From positions 240,496 through 304,495 of the forward strand of contig JAOTON010001696.1 of the NCBI GenBank assembly GCA_034440635.1: DNA of 64,000 nucleotides, in the 5' to 3' direction. The translations under genes were made by a program, and so were the position numbers. The first letter of the stretch is position 1. Each line of letters starts with the position of its first letter. Shown here in pieces: positions 22,546 through 34,530 of this stretch. Under the pieces are notes generated by a model, which was not told the DNA's origin, did not search any database, and saw only the letters and a program-made list of their open reading frames with translations. Source of the stretch: Lepas anatifera (lineage: Eukaryota > Arthropoda > Thecostraca > Lepadidae).

Positions 22546-23577
22546 GTGCAGAAACTTGCCAACTCGGCTACTGGAGTTTGTGACACATTTACGAAAATCG
22601 AGGTGCATAAGTGTGACAAAATAACCATCCTGACTGTATGGCTTAAAATCAAACCACATATTTTCGAAATACAGAATGAAGCGTGTAGCGATTATTTTAA
22701 TTTAGCAAATCTGTTCTTCAATTGCAACAGCGTACCATCAGTGATACAATATTGGTACTGTGTTCAGTTTCTACTAAAACGGGGGACCCCCGCTGCAGAA
22801 AACCCGGAAACCGCTGTCACAGTTGCCAGATTTTAACATGCAGCCCAATGGTGCCGATTGTTAGTAGTTGCCAGAAAGTTGCCGCCTAGATGCCCGAAAT
22901 GTGACAGTCAATTTTTTCGAGAAATACACGATTTTGGGCCTATCTAAGGCATTAAAGATAACGCAGATACGTTATCAAGTACCTCTCTGTCCATTTTGTC
23001 AGGTTAAATAATATTTAAAGTTCGAGTCTCTTCGATTTAGCGGTCCCTATTTATTTGAATTTAGTATTAAGTACGCCTAAAAGCTACTAAGAAAAGTACT
23101 AAATGAGTGAAAGAAATAAACATAGCTGGGCAGCAATTCTACCTAAGCTACACAACAGCGGCAAGACAAGTTCGAAATGTTTATGTGATGTAGAGCCTGC
23201 CAAAAAATTTAAACAGGTGGGAAGCTACTTCTTTTGAGGGCATATTTATTAGGTATATCTGAGATAAAGGCAGGCTAAAACTAGCTGCAATAAATAGTGC
23301 TGCCCATGGCTAATCTAAGATAAATGTAGGCTACTTTAAGACTGATGCACTTCACATATCAAACTTGGTTTTTCATTCCTTAGCTTGCTTGTGCTTTACC
23401 TTATTTGTGCTCTAGATCGAGATTGGTTAGGTAGATTTGGAGCTGGAGGAAGTTTGGAGAGTTGGCGCCAGCAACAAACTGGCAACAACAGTATTTCAGG
23501 TGAGATTTCATGATAAAATTATCATGTCAATATTTTACAGATAGCAAATGTGTGCCAATGCAGTCCTCCACAAAGTG
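22546..23577. other. Unique sequence, no gene recognised
   Basis: AT-rich. The 114-codon frame that starts in the MITE and ends near 22836 has no recognisable domain. Confidence 0.45.
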
Positions 23578-24778
23578 TTAACCTTCGCCCGGGTGGGGGT
23601 CTTTTAGACCCCCCTCGGGTTTTTCCGAAGTGACAAAAAACGGCGGCACGCAGCGCCTCCAAACTTGGTCTAGCTGTTCCTTTATCATTTTTACATCTTT
23701 CCTGAAAATTTTGGCTCAAGGTCATATCAGGTCAGGTCACCAGGCCAGGTGAAGTGACCTCACCTCAAAAATACTTAGGACCGCATAACTAAAAGAAGGG
23801 TTAATCGATCAAGTTGACACTCATACCACATATTGGGCCCACCAGGAGCTACAACATTTGTTCCGGTATTTTTGATATTGGTGACCTAAGGTCATGTGCA
23901 GAGCATGACCTCCCCATTGTCAATACATGGGGAAAATCACAAAATGAGTTTTTTTAGTAAGTATGGATGGAATCAACTTCAAACATCGGTTGCGACTTGC
24001 TTGTAGCCCATTTCTGAAGCTGATGCCAAAAATTTTGACTTGTGACCTTTAAAAGGTCACCTTAGGTCAAATAAGCATTTTTTGGTGTTTTTCTCTATAA
24101 ATTTTGAATAAGCTAAGATAGAGCTTTTATTTTGTCACCAAAGTGTTTGTATAGTCACTGGAAGTCAAATGATATACATCATGACTATACCAGGTCAAGT
24201 TGGGTCAGACCGTTGACCTGGGTCAGGTCAAATTCTTAAATTTGACCTAGCATAGCAATATCATATATAATTCGATTCGTATTGACGAGAGGATTGCAAT
24301 GGTACATAAACTATGGCTGTATCTTGTTGTGTTTGGAAGCTATTAGCGAAAAAGTAAACGCCCTTATGCATGGGTGGCTATGGACATTCCCAAGAATATG
24401 CCCAATATTTAGTGACCTGTAGCTCCCTAGGCTTTGACCTGAAACGAAAATGAATGCCACTGCAATGAATGCGCATCTCAAGAGCTTTCGAATGGTGTTA
24501 GAAAAATGTTTTTAGCTATCATAGTTTCTGCGATATATGAGGTTTTCTTAGTACACCTCATATTAGCGATTTTGACCTATTTTGACCTCTGGTGACCTTG
24601 ATATTGACCTGACAAGAAAAATGACCGAAGTATTTTCGATATCATTTTCGAAGTGCTTTCGATTGCCGATTTGCGCTATTTTTCTACCTCTCTTAGTTTT
24701 TGGGATCGTGGGGGTCTTTTTTTAGCCCCCCCCACCAGGGCGAAGGTGGCTCGTACCCGCCACCGGGGCAAGTGTTAA
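23578..24778 (-). mobile_element. T2-family TTAA MITE, full length (1201 bp)
   Basis: It runs from TTAA (23578-23581) plus CCTTCGCCCGGGTGGGGG to 'cgtacccgccaccggggcaagtgTTAA' (24775-24778). It aligns end to end, in inverted orientation, with the 1203-bp copy at 35510, sharing for example the 'gggtggctatggacattccc' segment. The core is rich in AGGTCA words. Confidence 0.93.
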
Positions 24779-24904
24779 AACACACACTGGAGAGGGGCTT
24801 TGCACTAACGTGCACTGGAGGGGGCCTAGTAGACCCCCTTCTCATCTCAGAAAATCACCGAAAATCTCAGAAAAAAGATATTTCGAAAAACGCTGGTTGG
24901 GGGT

Positions 24905-24937
24905 GTGTTGCTTACTACCAGTGGTAGTAAGCAACAC
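24905..24937. repeat. 33-bp perfect palindrome
   Basis: GTGTTGCTTACTACCA, one central G, then the exact complement. It sits just after a T3-like remnant ('cacacactggagaggggc', 24779-24845). Confidence 0.95.
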
Positions 24938-25745
24938 GCAGGACCTGAACTGCATGGAGTTAAAGCAGGATTTTGACTACACTGGATCTTTCTTTGGTAT
25001 GCGACTTCCAATACCTCTATACCTATTAGGCCAATACGCATAATTTTACATCTATGCAGGGTAGTTGCCTCAGAGTTTTTACTGCAAGAAGGAACGACCA
25101 GGCAGGTGATAATCGGGTGTTGGGGCAAATTTTAAGCATTTGATCTGTCTATAAAAATGTTACCTAAGGTCCACTTTACCAACACATTTTAGGTAGATCC
25201 AAATCCTATGTTGACATTGACAGTTTTGTCCCTTTTGTTGATATGTGAGATAGAAGTTCAGTGGGGGGGGAGATGTGATCAGGTTTCCCAATTGTGTGTA
25301 GGTGTGCGCTCCCATTCATAGATTAGTTCCCAATAATAATCATTTTCATGATAATTGCCACATTTAATCTTGAGGAGATGTACCATAATTGGAAACACTC
25401 CTTCCAAAAATGGAAACTTCTTCAAAAAGGGAAATGAATGTCATTGGGGGAAACTGCAGTCAGAGTTGCCAATAATAGTTATGATCCCAATACTGGAAAC
25501 AATGATCCATAATTTGAAATTTTCCTTCCAAAAACATAAACATGATCTAAAAATGAAAACACAGTTTACTACTTTCATGCGGTAATGGCTTGGTGCTTGA
25601 ACTTTGTCTGTTGCAAAAAGTAAGAGACAGGTAGATGACATTCAGCATATTGGAAATAGTATTCAAGCATACAATTATGATTTCCAGCCTTGTGTGACAG
25701 AGGAGGCATACGTCACATTGAGTTTGTGACAGCCAGCATACTTTC
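24938..25745. other. Unique sequence, no gene recognised
   Basis: It contains repeated short phrases of the type 'aattggaaac' and 'ccttccaaaaa' around 25380-25540, a weak low-order repeat, but no gene. Confidence 0.4.
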
Positions 25746-26003
25746 TGCATCTCTGCTTTACTTGTTCAGATGTAATGACCGAAATCCTTCATTAACATGT
25801 TATCCCTGTGACGGCATGTTTTGACCTCTAGTGACCCTAAATGTGACCTGACAAAACAAGTTTAAAATATTTTCGATAGAGAAGTGGATATGCTACCCAA
25901 CGCCGTTTACCGCTACCTAGCGTGGTTCTCGAGATCTTAGGGGGCGGGTACCCGCCCCTGTCAAAGCGAAGGTGGCTCAGACCGCCGTCAATGCGCGTGT
26001 TAA
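25746..26003 (+). mobile_element. T1-family MITE, right end only
   Basis: It starts at 'tctgctttacttgttcagatgtaatg' and proceeds in T1 order to 'gccgtcaatgcgcgtgTTAA' (26000-26003). That TTAA is shared with the T2 element that follows. Confidence 0.85.
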
Positions 26004-26599
26004 AACCCGCCGCCGTGGGTCTCCGAGCCACGTTCGCCCTGGTGGGGATGGGGTGTTCAAACACCGTCCTCGAACTCGGCTCCTATGCATGATAGCGTAA
26101 AAACGCAAAAGCTGGTGGATAGCTCATAAACATTCATGAAGGAACTACATCAGCCACTTTTGGGCTCAGGCCAATAGTGAGGTCATGACTGGTTTGTTTG
26201 TATTGAACAATCATCAACGGGTTCAATTAAGTCCCATTCACAGATGAAGTCAAGCGATAAAATGTGAGCTAGCATTCGCTGCTTGGTGAGAGAAATAGGT
26301 CATAGTTCTACATAATCGCATACACATCTTTACACATACAAGTAAAAGTATAAAAATGATCGGTCAGTGTTCATCAAAAAGCCCCTATTACCCGACGTCA
26401 CAGCGTATAAAAAGCCCAAGAGCTTGTAAAAAAAATGGAACAGTTCAAGATCTAAAGCATTTAAAAACTATAAAATATATAAAAAGAAAATATACTAAAA
26501 TATATAAAAATACGAGCATAAATATAAATATAGGGATATAAAATATAAGGACATATTGTTTACCATCAAAACGTTTCGAACCCCGCCAGGTCGGCGTGA

Positions 26600-29500
26600 C
26601 TAGACAGTAGTGAGAGAGTACAAAATAACATGCTTACGGAACTGATATGCAGAGCAATGCCAAATGTCCTCTTCTCTATGGGTATTATTGAAAGAATTAT
26701 AAAGCCTAGGTATCCGAACGAACATACTTGCTTTTACAGTTTTTACCCTGGCATAAGGAACATGGAATACCACTGGGTTCCGCAACAATCGGGAAGGAGC
26801 AGCCAATGGAAATGATTCAAGGAGATAAGACGAGTCAATTTTGTGCTTGTACAGATTTCTAATGAATAAGAGATCGTATTGTAACCTCCTTGATGTCAAA
26901 GAAGCTAGACCGAAATATTGAAGTTGGCTGGAATAGTCAAAAGAAACATTTGTAACTCGGCATCGTCCGCAAAGCCAAATGAGAAATTTATGCTGAATTT
27001 TTTCAATTCTTTGCAAATGAACATTGGCGGCTCCTCCCCAGACAATACACCCGTACTCAACTATTGAGCGCACGGTTGCACAATAGGTGCCAACTATGGT
27101 TTTGGTGTTCACCCCGTACAGTGATGGTCCATTTTTTCCGGTTTGAAAGGATCGCATCAACAAGCCCAAAGCTCGATTTGCTTTGGATACAATAGAATCA
27201 ATGTGCGGGGCAAATGTTAACTTTTCGTCCAAGATTACCCCAAGGTCGCGCATGACATTCACTCTTCCTATTGCTGCGCCATCTATAGTGTAAGTTCCAA
27301 TGACTGGCTTAAGACGTAAGGTGAGTGTCATGGCTTTGCACTTCGATGGATTTAAATTCAGTCTCCAATCACGAGACCATTGACACAGACGAGCTACATC
27401 AAGTTGGAGTGACCTAACATCCGCCTGACTATCTACTCTTCTATAAAGCTTTACATCATCTGCAAACATTAGGCAATCTGACTGAATAGTTGCTGGAAGG
27501 TCATTTATAAAACAAGCGAACAGCAGCGGCGATATTAGCCCGCCTTCCGGTGTTCCGGATGACACTGGCACCCATGATGAGCATTGACCGTTCACCACAA
27601 CCCGCTGCTCTCTCCTGGTCAGGTATGATTTCAGCCACTCAAGAGCTTTACCAGTAATATTGTAAGATTTAGATAATTTATAAACTAAAAGTTTATGGTT
27701 AACACTTTGAAAAGCCGAACTAAAATCCGTGTAAACTACATCAGTTTGAGAGCCAGCTGATATGTTTTTCCAGGCCACGCCCAACATGGTGCCCAAATTT
27801 GTCACGCAAGAACGTGATGGCATGAAGCCATGCTGCTGGTTCGCCAGCACAGGTCGGACATGGGCGATCAAAGAGGTAAAAACAATACGCTCAAGTACCT
27901 TGCTAAAAAGTGGTGTTAAGGACACTGACCTATAATTTGACGCACACGATTTCGCACCTTTCTTAAAAATCGGTACGACATTGGCACGTTTCCATTTTTC
28001 AGGACAAACACCCTGCATCAGAGAGAGGCGACACAATTTCGCGACAGGTGCAGCTAACTCATGTGCGCACTCATGTATTATACGGGCACTAACATCATCT
28101 GGGCCACAAGCCTTGTGCCTATTGGTACTTAGAAGTATAGTGAGAACAGCATCGTCAGAAAAATTAAAAGCAGGTAGGTTATCTATATAATACTGTGGCA
28201 CATCAGGAAATCTCGCCACATCAGGCCTCGTGAACTTACTAGCAAATGTAAAGTTCAAAAGTTCTGCCTTTCCATGGTCATCTTCTACTTTTCTATCACC
28301 ATCCATCAGGAAAGGCAGCGATGAATGTTTGCCTTTGATGCACTTTAGAAAAGTCCAGAACCGTTTAGGGTTTGTTCTTAAATCTGATACAAGTCCTTTC
28401 AGATACTCAGAAAATTTGAAATTCGCCATATACTTGAAAATCCTACGCTTCTCTCTAAACGCCTCCTCATTTTGTTCGGTTCTCCTTTTCTTCAGTCTCT
28501 GATGGGCAGCTTCCTTCTCTCGCAGCGCCGAGCGTAGATCCCGGTCAAACCAGGCAGCATATCGGCGCTTGAGGGTGACCACTGGGATGTGGTCGCGAAT
28601 AGCTGCCGTAAGCATGTCGTAGAAGATATCGACAGCTTCGTCCACCGGCAGGTCGTCAAGGAGATTCCACGGCGCTAGTCTCAATGATAGACGCAGTCCT
28701 TCCCAGTCGGCTCGCCGATAGTTGAAGGCCGAGGTCCGGGAAACGAGCGGAGTCCTCCGGCAGGTGGCATTTATGGTGCACAACACCTCCAGGTGGTCCG
28801 AGGCAATTAGTCCCGGCCTGGCAAAGGAAATACTTCTAATCCTCTGCCCATGACTAGATCTAGAAAGTGTTGCCCTCGCGTTGGTTGGAGTACGAATTGA
28901 GAAAGTCCAGCCATATGGAGACAGTCCAAAAACTCGACAGCTCGAGTTGACCGCCGAGTGAGTACGGGAGTGGCTGCCATTCCATCCCCTCTTCTCCAAG
29001 TGATATCAGGGACATTAAAATCCCCAACTGCCAATATAGCCTTGTTCGGGCCGAATCGGCGATGTTCCTGAGTGCTGCCATTCCAGTGTTGAAAGCAGAT
29101 ATGTCATCAGGTGGAAAATAACAAGTCACTAGTAGGAGTGGTGGGTTCGTCTTGACTTCTACCACCAACATCTCAGCACCATCGGGCTCCAGATCTTCCT
29201 TCCGTTCAGGTTCCAAAGAACTATTGATAAACATTGCTATTCCACCCCCAATCCTGTTGACGCGGTCTCTTCTGAAAATGGTATGGGTGATCATTGCTGA
29301 CTCAAGTTCTGATGATAGTACTGTCTCGTTCAGCCATGTTTCTGTTAGTGCTACAATGCTGATTTTCTGCAGCGATGGTGCAGCTTGTCTCCAATCGCCC
29401 AGTTTGTTCTTAATACTTTGAACATTCTGGAGTGACAGCGTGATATTCTGCTTTGCGTTGGTAGGTGGACCTGGATTTAGCTCAATATCTCCGCACACTT

Positions 29501-29811
29501 TCAGCCTGCAACACTGGTAGGATGCTTCCGATTTGCAATCGTACTGCACGCGCTCGGTGAAATCGTCCTGTGCGCACATAATGGTGAACTGGAATGGACG
29601 TGAACTGTCTTCCAATCCACCACAACGGATGCTGAGTTGAGCCCCACAAGTACACTGCTGGCGAAACTTGGGTCGTGTTAGAGTCGTACGCGCTGGTTAC
29701 ACAGCTGGATGTTCGAAACATAGATGGCGGTTGCGCGTTGGTGGCTTGGGGTGGAGTCCCTAGGGCCAGAAATGACAGCAGCAGCAAACATGCCACCGCA
29801 AAGAATGTCAT
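26600..29811 (-). pseudogene. LINE polyprotein: signal-like start, 2A, endonuclease, reverse transcriptase
   Basis: From the ATG at 29811 the frame opens MTFFAVACLLLLSFLALG, a hydrophobic signal-peptide-like segment, then a Ser/Thr/Cys region. After a frameshift (29615-29690) come a Cys-rich stretch and the 2A-like GDIELNPGP. The endonuclease follows: LSLQNVQSIKNKLGDW, then VALTETWLNE, then after a second frameshift near 29045 AVGDFNVPDITW. A third shift near 28850 leads to GLIASDHLEV. The reverse transcriptase covers about 28400-27300, with KACGPDDVSARI, RSVSLTPLFSKVLERIVF, LISPLLFACFINDL and catalytic FADD at 27455-27466. The C-terminal tail (LTSRRLQYDLLF, RIPRLYNSF) is typical of CR1/Jockey-like LINEs. 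The frame from 28999 to 26600 is open for 799 codons, so the element is recent, but the three shifts make this copy inactive unless they are sequence errors. Confidence 0.88.
29466..29492 (-). other. 2A-like ribosome-skipping motif GDIELNPGP
   Basis: On the minus strand the codons give C-G-D-I-E-L-N-P-G-P-P, matching the D-(V/I)-E-x-N-P-G-P consensus at which the ribosome skips one peptide bond. It lies between the Cys-rich leader and the endonuclease, the place where 2A motifs are reported in APE-type LINEs. Skipping would release the leader from the catalytic polyprotein. Confidence 0.88.
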
Positions 29812-30392
29812 CCCTGCGCGCCGGGCTCGATCTCGGGACCTCTGACTGGTAAGAAAGTAAAGTGTTAAAAATAGTTTCTGGTCTCTAGCGTCTGAAAGGG
29901 TTGAGTTACCGTCAATATTTAGACACAATTCGCTTCCCCTGGCTACGGAGAATCGAATATTGTGCGATATAGGTACATTAGGTAAAAAAATTACGTGTCC
30001 TTAGGTCAGGTCAAGGTCACCATCTCACCTAACATAGTCAATATGCATACCAATCGACTCACAATAATAATCTAGAGGTAATTGAATCAAACTAAAACTT
30101 TATCTTCATTTCCTTCAAAGTTATTGACCTAAGTCTAAAAACCTGCTTAAGCAGTTCCAGATGACCTCTCAGAGGTCTAAGGTCCAAACTTGCAACATGA
30201 GCATGGAAAGAGCTTTAGGGTTCTACGATGTGGAGAATAGTAAGGTATTCGAAGCTGTATCTACAGAAATAGATCCACTTTTCGCTCAATCCACATTTAC
30301 CCATCTCAGGTTGCCCTTATTCTCTGTATTCATCATACCCGTATCATTAGGTCAACTTATGTCCGTGTCTCTCACATCCTCATATCTGGCAC

Positions 30393-30940
30393 TTAACCCT
30401 CGCCCCAGTGGGGGTGTTTGAACACCCCTCCCACTCGGTTTTCCTGGCTGTACCAAACAACGGCGGAACGAAGCTTGGCCGTGCTTAGCACACTTTATCC
30501 TTGATCAATTCTGTAACCCTTACACAAATTTCAAGATGGCTCATCTCAAGTCAGGTCACCAGTGCAGACCTTACCTCAAAAAAATTGAAGACAGCATAAC
30601 TAAGAACAGGATGATTGGCTCGTAACTGACCTTAGGTCATCGATATAAAAAACCGAAATATTTTTGGAGAGCTTGGTGGGCCCATTATGTGATTTGAGTT
30701 TCAATCGGAGAAGTTCACCCTGTTCTGACTTATGCTGTATTAAACTTTTTTAGACCAGGTCACTTGACATGTACTGGTGACCTGACCTCAGATGACATAA
30801 CCTTAAAATTTGGACAAAAGTTGTACAAATGATCAAAGAAAAGGTATGCCAAGTACGGTGGCGCTACGCGCCGCTGTTTTTATGCTATCTCGGAAAAACC
30901 CGAGGGCGGGTACCTATCCTCCGTCAATGCGCGTGTGAAA
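30393..30940. mobile_element. Mosaic of T2 left end and inverted T1 right part
   Basis: It opens with TTAA plus CCCTCGCCCCAGTGGGGG and the 'aacggcggaacgaagcttggccg' hairpin region. Near 30610 it switches to reversed T1 order ('accttaggtcatcgatata', 'ggtgggcccattatgtga') and ends 'cgtcaatgcgcgtgtgaa', a mutated T1 tip. Confidence 0.7.
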
Positions 30941-30994
30941 GGAAGCCAGTATTGTAGTTGGGCCAAAATTAGCCCACTCCCAGCAGGGTGCGTG

Positions 30995-31653
30995 TTAAGA
31001 CCCACCCCGGTGGGCCTCCGAGCCACCTTCGCCATGGTGGGGGTGATACCCCCTTTGAAATACCCCATTGAACTCGGCTCCTATGGGGGATTGCGAAAAT
31101 ACGCGAAGGCTGTTGGGTAGCTCATACAAATTCATGAAGAAACTACATCGGTAACTTTTTGCTTCAGGTCAATATTCAGGTCATGACAGGTCAAAAAGGT
31201 GGTATGTTACAGAGGAGTCTCCGTGCTCTAGCGTCTGAACGAGTGGAGTTAAAACAATTTGTTAGGCAACATTCGCCTCCTTTTGCTATGGCAAATCAAT
31301 CGATGTATACTATAACTATACTAGGTCAAAAATTAAAAACTTACCTGAGATCAGGTCAAGGTCTTTATCCAGCCCAGCATAGTACATATGCATATCAGTC
31401 AACTTTCGATGGCAATCTAAACGTAACGGTATCAAAATAAAAGTTTTATCGTCATTTCCTGCAAATTATTATTGACCCAGGTCTGAAATCTGCCCCAGAT
31501 GACCTCTCAAAGGCCGCAAGTCAAACAAATAGCAGTAAGGACCTAAAAAGGAGCCCATGGTACTCCAATTTCGAGAATATGGGCAGGTACCCACCCAAAT
31601 TGACGGAGGGGGGCTGTTACCCAAACCCCTGCCCCTGTCAATGCGCGCGTTAA
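30995..31653 (+). mobile_element. T2/T1 chimeric MITE
   Basis: The left end is TTAAGACCCACCCCGGTGGG in T2 style, with the usual 'ctctagcgtctgaa' and AGGTCA core. The right end is T1 style, 'cctgtcaatgcgcgcgTTAA' (31650-31653). A T2 start joined to a T1 finish suggests recombination between families. Confidence 0.7.
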
Positions 31654-32406
31654 GATGTCTGTTGTGACGCATTTAACGATATGGGCATCGAATCCAAAGC
31701 AGTAAACGTAAAAGTTTGTTCTGCAAGGACACTATATCATCTTCAGTATCACACAGTCCTCGATTAAAACGTTTTGCACCAAACGTCTGTTTCACTGACC
31801 TCATGTTTATGTATGGTTATACGGAAATCAAATGACCGGCAATGAATAAAACAACGATGCGCTTTGAAATTCCAAGCCTCCCCAACATGTTCAACGTAAC
31901 AAATGTGACGGGGCTCTAGGCACGTATCGTTCTACCGTCCATGGACATATCGGGCTGAACGCCACTGAACTGATCCGAGTATGAATCAATGGTGCGCATG
32001 TTGTTGCTGGTTATGAATAACTGAGAGTTTACCTCACTCCCCTTAATTGTGATGTAACCACCTGTCCGGCAAACCAGCGTGTAATTACAACAGGCGTCAC
32101 CGGTACTTAGGCCTGCCACAGGCTTACCGACGATCCAAAATTTGCCCCGCGAAGACGCAGAAATACATGAACTTGCAGTGGCACTCAAAGCGCTCACCTT
32201 CACTTTCTGCTGGCTTCTAGAGCAAGTGTCTAAAGGCTAATTCAGCGTCACTGGGACCGAATAACTGCTAATTTGCCATTTGATTTCTGATGGAATAAGA
32301 TTAAACTGTTACGTTAACTCTAGGTGTATTTTGCATTCTGATAAGTGATGAGGACGTTTTGAGGACTTCCCCTGCGTGCATCTCTACCTCAAGATAAACA
32401 TTAACG
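31654..32406. other. Unique sequence with one unrecognised antisense open frame
   Basis: A 95-codon minus-strand frame (31916-32203) reads like real protein, with low repeat content and sensible composition: CCNYTLVCRTGGYITIKGSE, then SQLFITSNNMRTIDSYSD. No known domain is recognised, it begins without an ATG, and no splice sites were confirmed. It could be an exon, a decayed gene or chance. Confidence 0.35.
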
Positions 32407-33790
32407 TTAACCCTTGCCCCGATGGGGTTGTTTGAATACGCCCCCCTCGGGTTTTTCCGGTGGCACGAAAAACGGCGCCGCAAAGCGCCACCGTAATTGG
32501 CATACCTTATTCTTGATAAATTCGGCAACTTTCCTCAAAATTTTAAGTCTGGGTCATCGAAGGTCAGGTCACCAGTGCAGGTCAAGTGACCTCACCTCAA
32601 AAAATGTTTAAGGTGGCATAAAAAAGAAATGCGTGAATGTATCATATTGAAACTTATATCACATAACGGGCCCACCGAGTGCTACAACATATGTTCTGGG
32701 ATTTTCATATGGATGACCTAAGGTTAAGTACGGAACATGACCTCTCCAATAGAAATACATGGGAAAAGCAGAAATTGGGCTGTATTCGTGTAGATGCTGC
32801 TGAGAATACCTTTATTTTCTCCAAATCGTAGTATCCTGAGCCAGTGGCGGATCTAGCCGGTTGGTTTGGGAGGGGCAAACCAAAGACGAAAAGCAAAAAA
32901 AAACGTCGCGCAGTGAAAAATTGGGTTACAATATGCCTTTTTGGTAGGATTTTGGGTACTGGAGACGAAAAGCAAAAAACGCCCACGGGGTGAAAAATAT
33001 GGACTCAAGATACTTTTTTCCTATCCAAGCCCCAATATATACACAGAACTTCACTAATTATATTTGAAGTTGAGAGCTGAAGCACCAAAATCTTGCTTAC
33101 AAGCTAAAAAGGAGTCGCGGGAAAAAGGAGGTCGATCGCTTTGGGGGGGCAAAAACATAGTTTTTCCCCGAGCTTTTCCGTTTGGGGGGCAATTGCCTTT
33201 TTGCCCCCCTGGATCCGCCACTGTCCTGAGCCCCTTTCCAGGTTCATATTGTAATTTTTGTCCTGTGACCTCTGATAGGTCATCTGGGGCTATTTAAGCA
33301 GTTTTCGGACTTAAGTCAATACCTTTACATGAAATTATGATACATATTTTATTTTGATATAATTGCGTTCGGATTGCTATTGGGAGTCGATTGATGTACA
33401 TACATACTGACTAAGCTAGGCTAGAAAGTGATCTTGGCCTGACCTGAGGTCATGTCATTTTCATGTTTTGACCTAGTATGATCATATTATACATCATTCG
33501 ATTTTCCGTGACAAGAGGAAGCGAGTGGTGCCTAAAACATTATTCTAACTCAACTGTGTCAGACGCTAGAGCCCAAAAATTTGACTGAGAATCCCACTTT
33601 CTTTGACCTGCCATGACCTCAATATTGACCTGAGCCAAAAAGTGACTGATATAGTTTCTTCATGAATTTTTATGAGCTATCCACTAACTGTCGCGTTTTT
33701 TTCGCTATCCTGCATAAGGGCCGAGACCGAGGGGGTGTTCAAACACCCCCAACAGGGCGAAGGTGGCTCGGAGAACCACCGGGGTGCGAC
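32407..33790 (+). mobile_element. T2-family MITE with a nested hAT-type MITE
   Basis: It starts TTAACCCTTGCCCCGATGGGG (32407) and ends in '...acaccccc aacagggcgaaggtggctcgg...accaccggggtgcg' near 33790. The core shows the usual hairpin 'ggcgccgcaaagcgccacc' and AGGTCA words. The 382-bp MITE at 32842-33223 is inserted within it. Confidence 0.8.
32842..33223. mobile_element. hAT-type MITE, CAGTGGCGGATC ends
   Basis: The ends CAGTGGCGGATCTAGCC and the complement of CAGTGGCGGATCCAGG are flanked by a perfect 8-bp duplication TCCTGAGC (32834-32841 and 33224-33231). Eight-base duplications and CAGTGGC termini are typical of hAT-moved elements. No transposase. Confidence 0.92.
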
Positions 33791-34032
33791 CTAAAGGGAG
33801 AAAACCCCTCGGTCAGAACTCTCAAATAGACTATTTATTGACGAAATAGATCTGAAAATCAGGAAACCAAATCTTCTCACCACCTTCAATCGCTGTAAAA
33901 AGCCTCTCTTCTTACCACCATGGGTTGACCTAAGCATCGCGTGTAATTGCGAAGTTCAGATGAGCTGGCTGCTTGTGGTACGCAACGTTGCAAATACCAT
34001 AACATTTGATATATTTAGCAGGTGACATGCAT

Positions 34033-34530
34033 TGCCAGATGGAAAATAATTCCGGCCTATTTTTAGCCCACGTCCTACAGGGGGGCATGGATGGCCCCAT
34101 CTAGCTCCGAAAATATGGGGCTTAGCGCTAATCTGCAAAGTGCATTGGAAAGCTTGTGTAAATTCAGTATGATTTTACTCCGCGCGTTTAACCTCCAGAA
34201 GTCAAGTTTGGCCACGATAGGCTACTTCCTCTAAAATATGCAATGCTTAAGAAATCTGGACATAACTCGCATGCCATTAGAGCTATTGAGATCTGGAAAA
34301 AGTACATCTGATAAGAGAATGTAAGGACTCTCTCCTGAAACAGAGCGGGGAGAGCCCTAACAACTAACCTAACCTAACCTCCCACCAGTGGTTTGACCTC
34401 CAGAGTGCACCTCTTGACCTAACATGATCTGAGGTCACAAAAGGTCAGAAAGTGACCTTGCTGTATATGAAAAGAAAGCCAATGATAACACATAAACGAT
34501 GAGGTTTCATTCAGCGCTCTAGTGTGGTTA
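34033..34530 (-). mobile_element. T2-related fragment
   Basis: The sequence 'ggccccatctagctccgaaaatatggggcttagcgctaatctgcaaagtgcattggaaagc' is the reverse of 8010-8095, and AGGTCA words follow. The ends are decayed. The roughly 240 bases before it (33791-34032) hold nothing recognisable. Confidence 0.65.

Larger units (their letters stand above)
26194..29842 (-). mobile_element. Complete APE-type LINE (3.65 kb) with target-site duplication
   Basis: Non-LTR retrotransposon read on the minus strand, bounded by the 8-bp direct repeat TGACTGGT (26186-26193 and 29843-29850) inside a T2 MITE. The 5' UTR is only about 31 bases before an ATG at 29811. One reading frame followed N-terminal region, endonuclease and reverse transcriptase before frameshifts. 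The 3' UTR (about 26194-26600) is A/T-rich on the coding-complement side and ends with a non-polyA tail. Domain order and C-terminus fit the CR1/Jockey-like group, and 2A-bearing CR1/Crack/L2-type elements are the closest concept. The exact clade is not decided. Confidence 0.9.
26000..30300 (+). mobile_element. T2-family MITE interrupted by the LINE
   Basis: The left part (26000-26193) follows T2b order up to 'ggtcatgactggt'. The right part (29851-30300) resumes with 'aagaaagtaaagtg...tctagcgtctgaaagggttgag' exactly where the intact copies at 40059 and 48551 continue. Everything between is the LINE plus one copy of the 8-bp duplication. The right end fades after about 30300. Confidence 0.85.

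Noticed and set aside
34363..34380. Interstitial telomere repeat (CCTAA)n
   Set aside because: Only about three units of an AACCT-like word inside TGACCT-rich MITE sequence; explained by local repeat drift.
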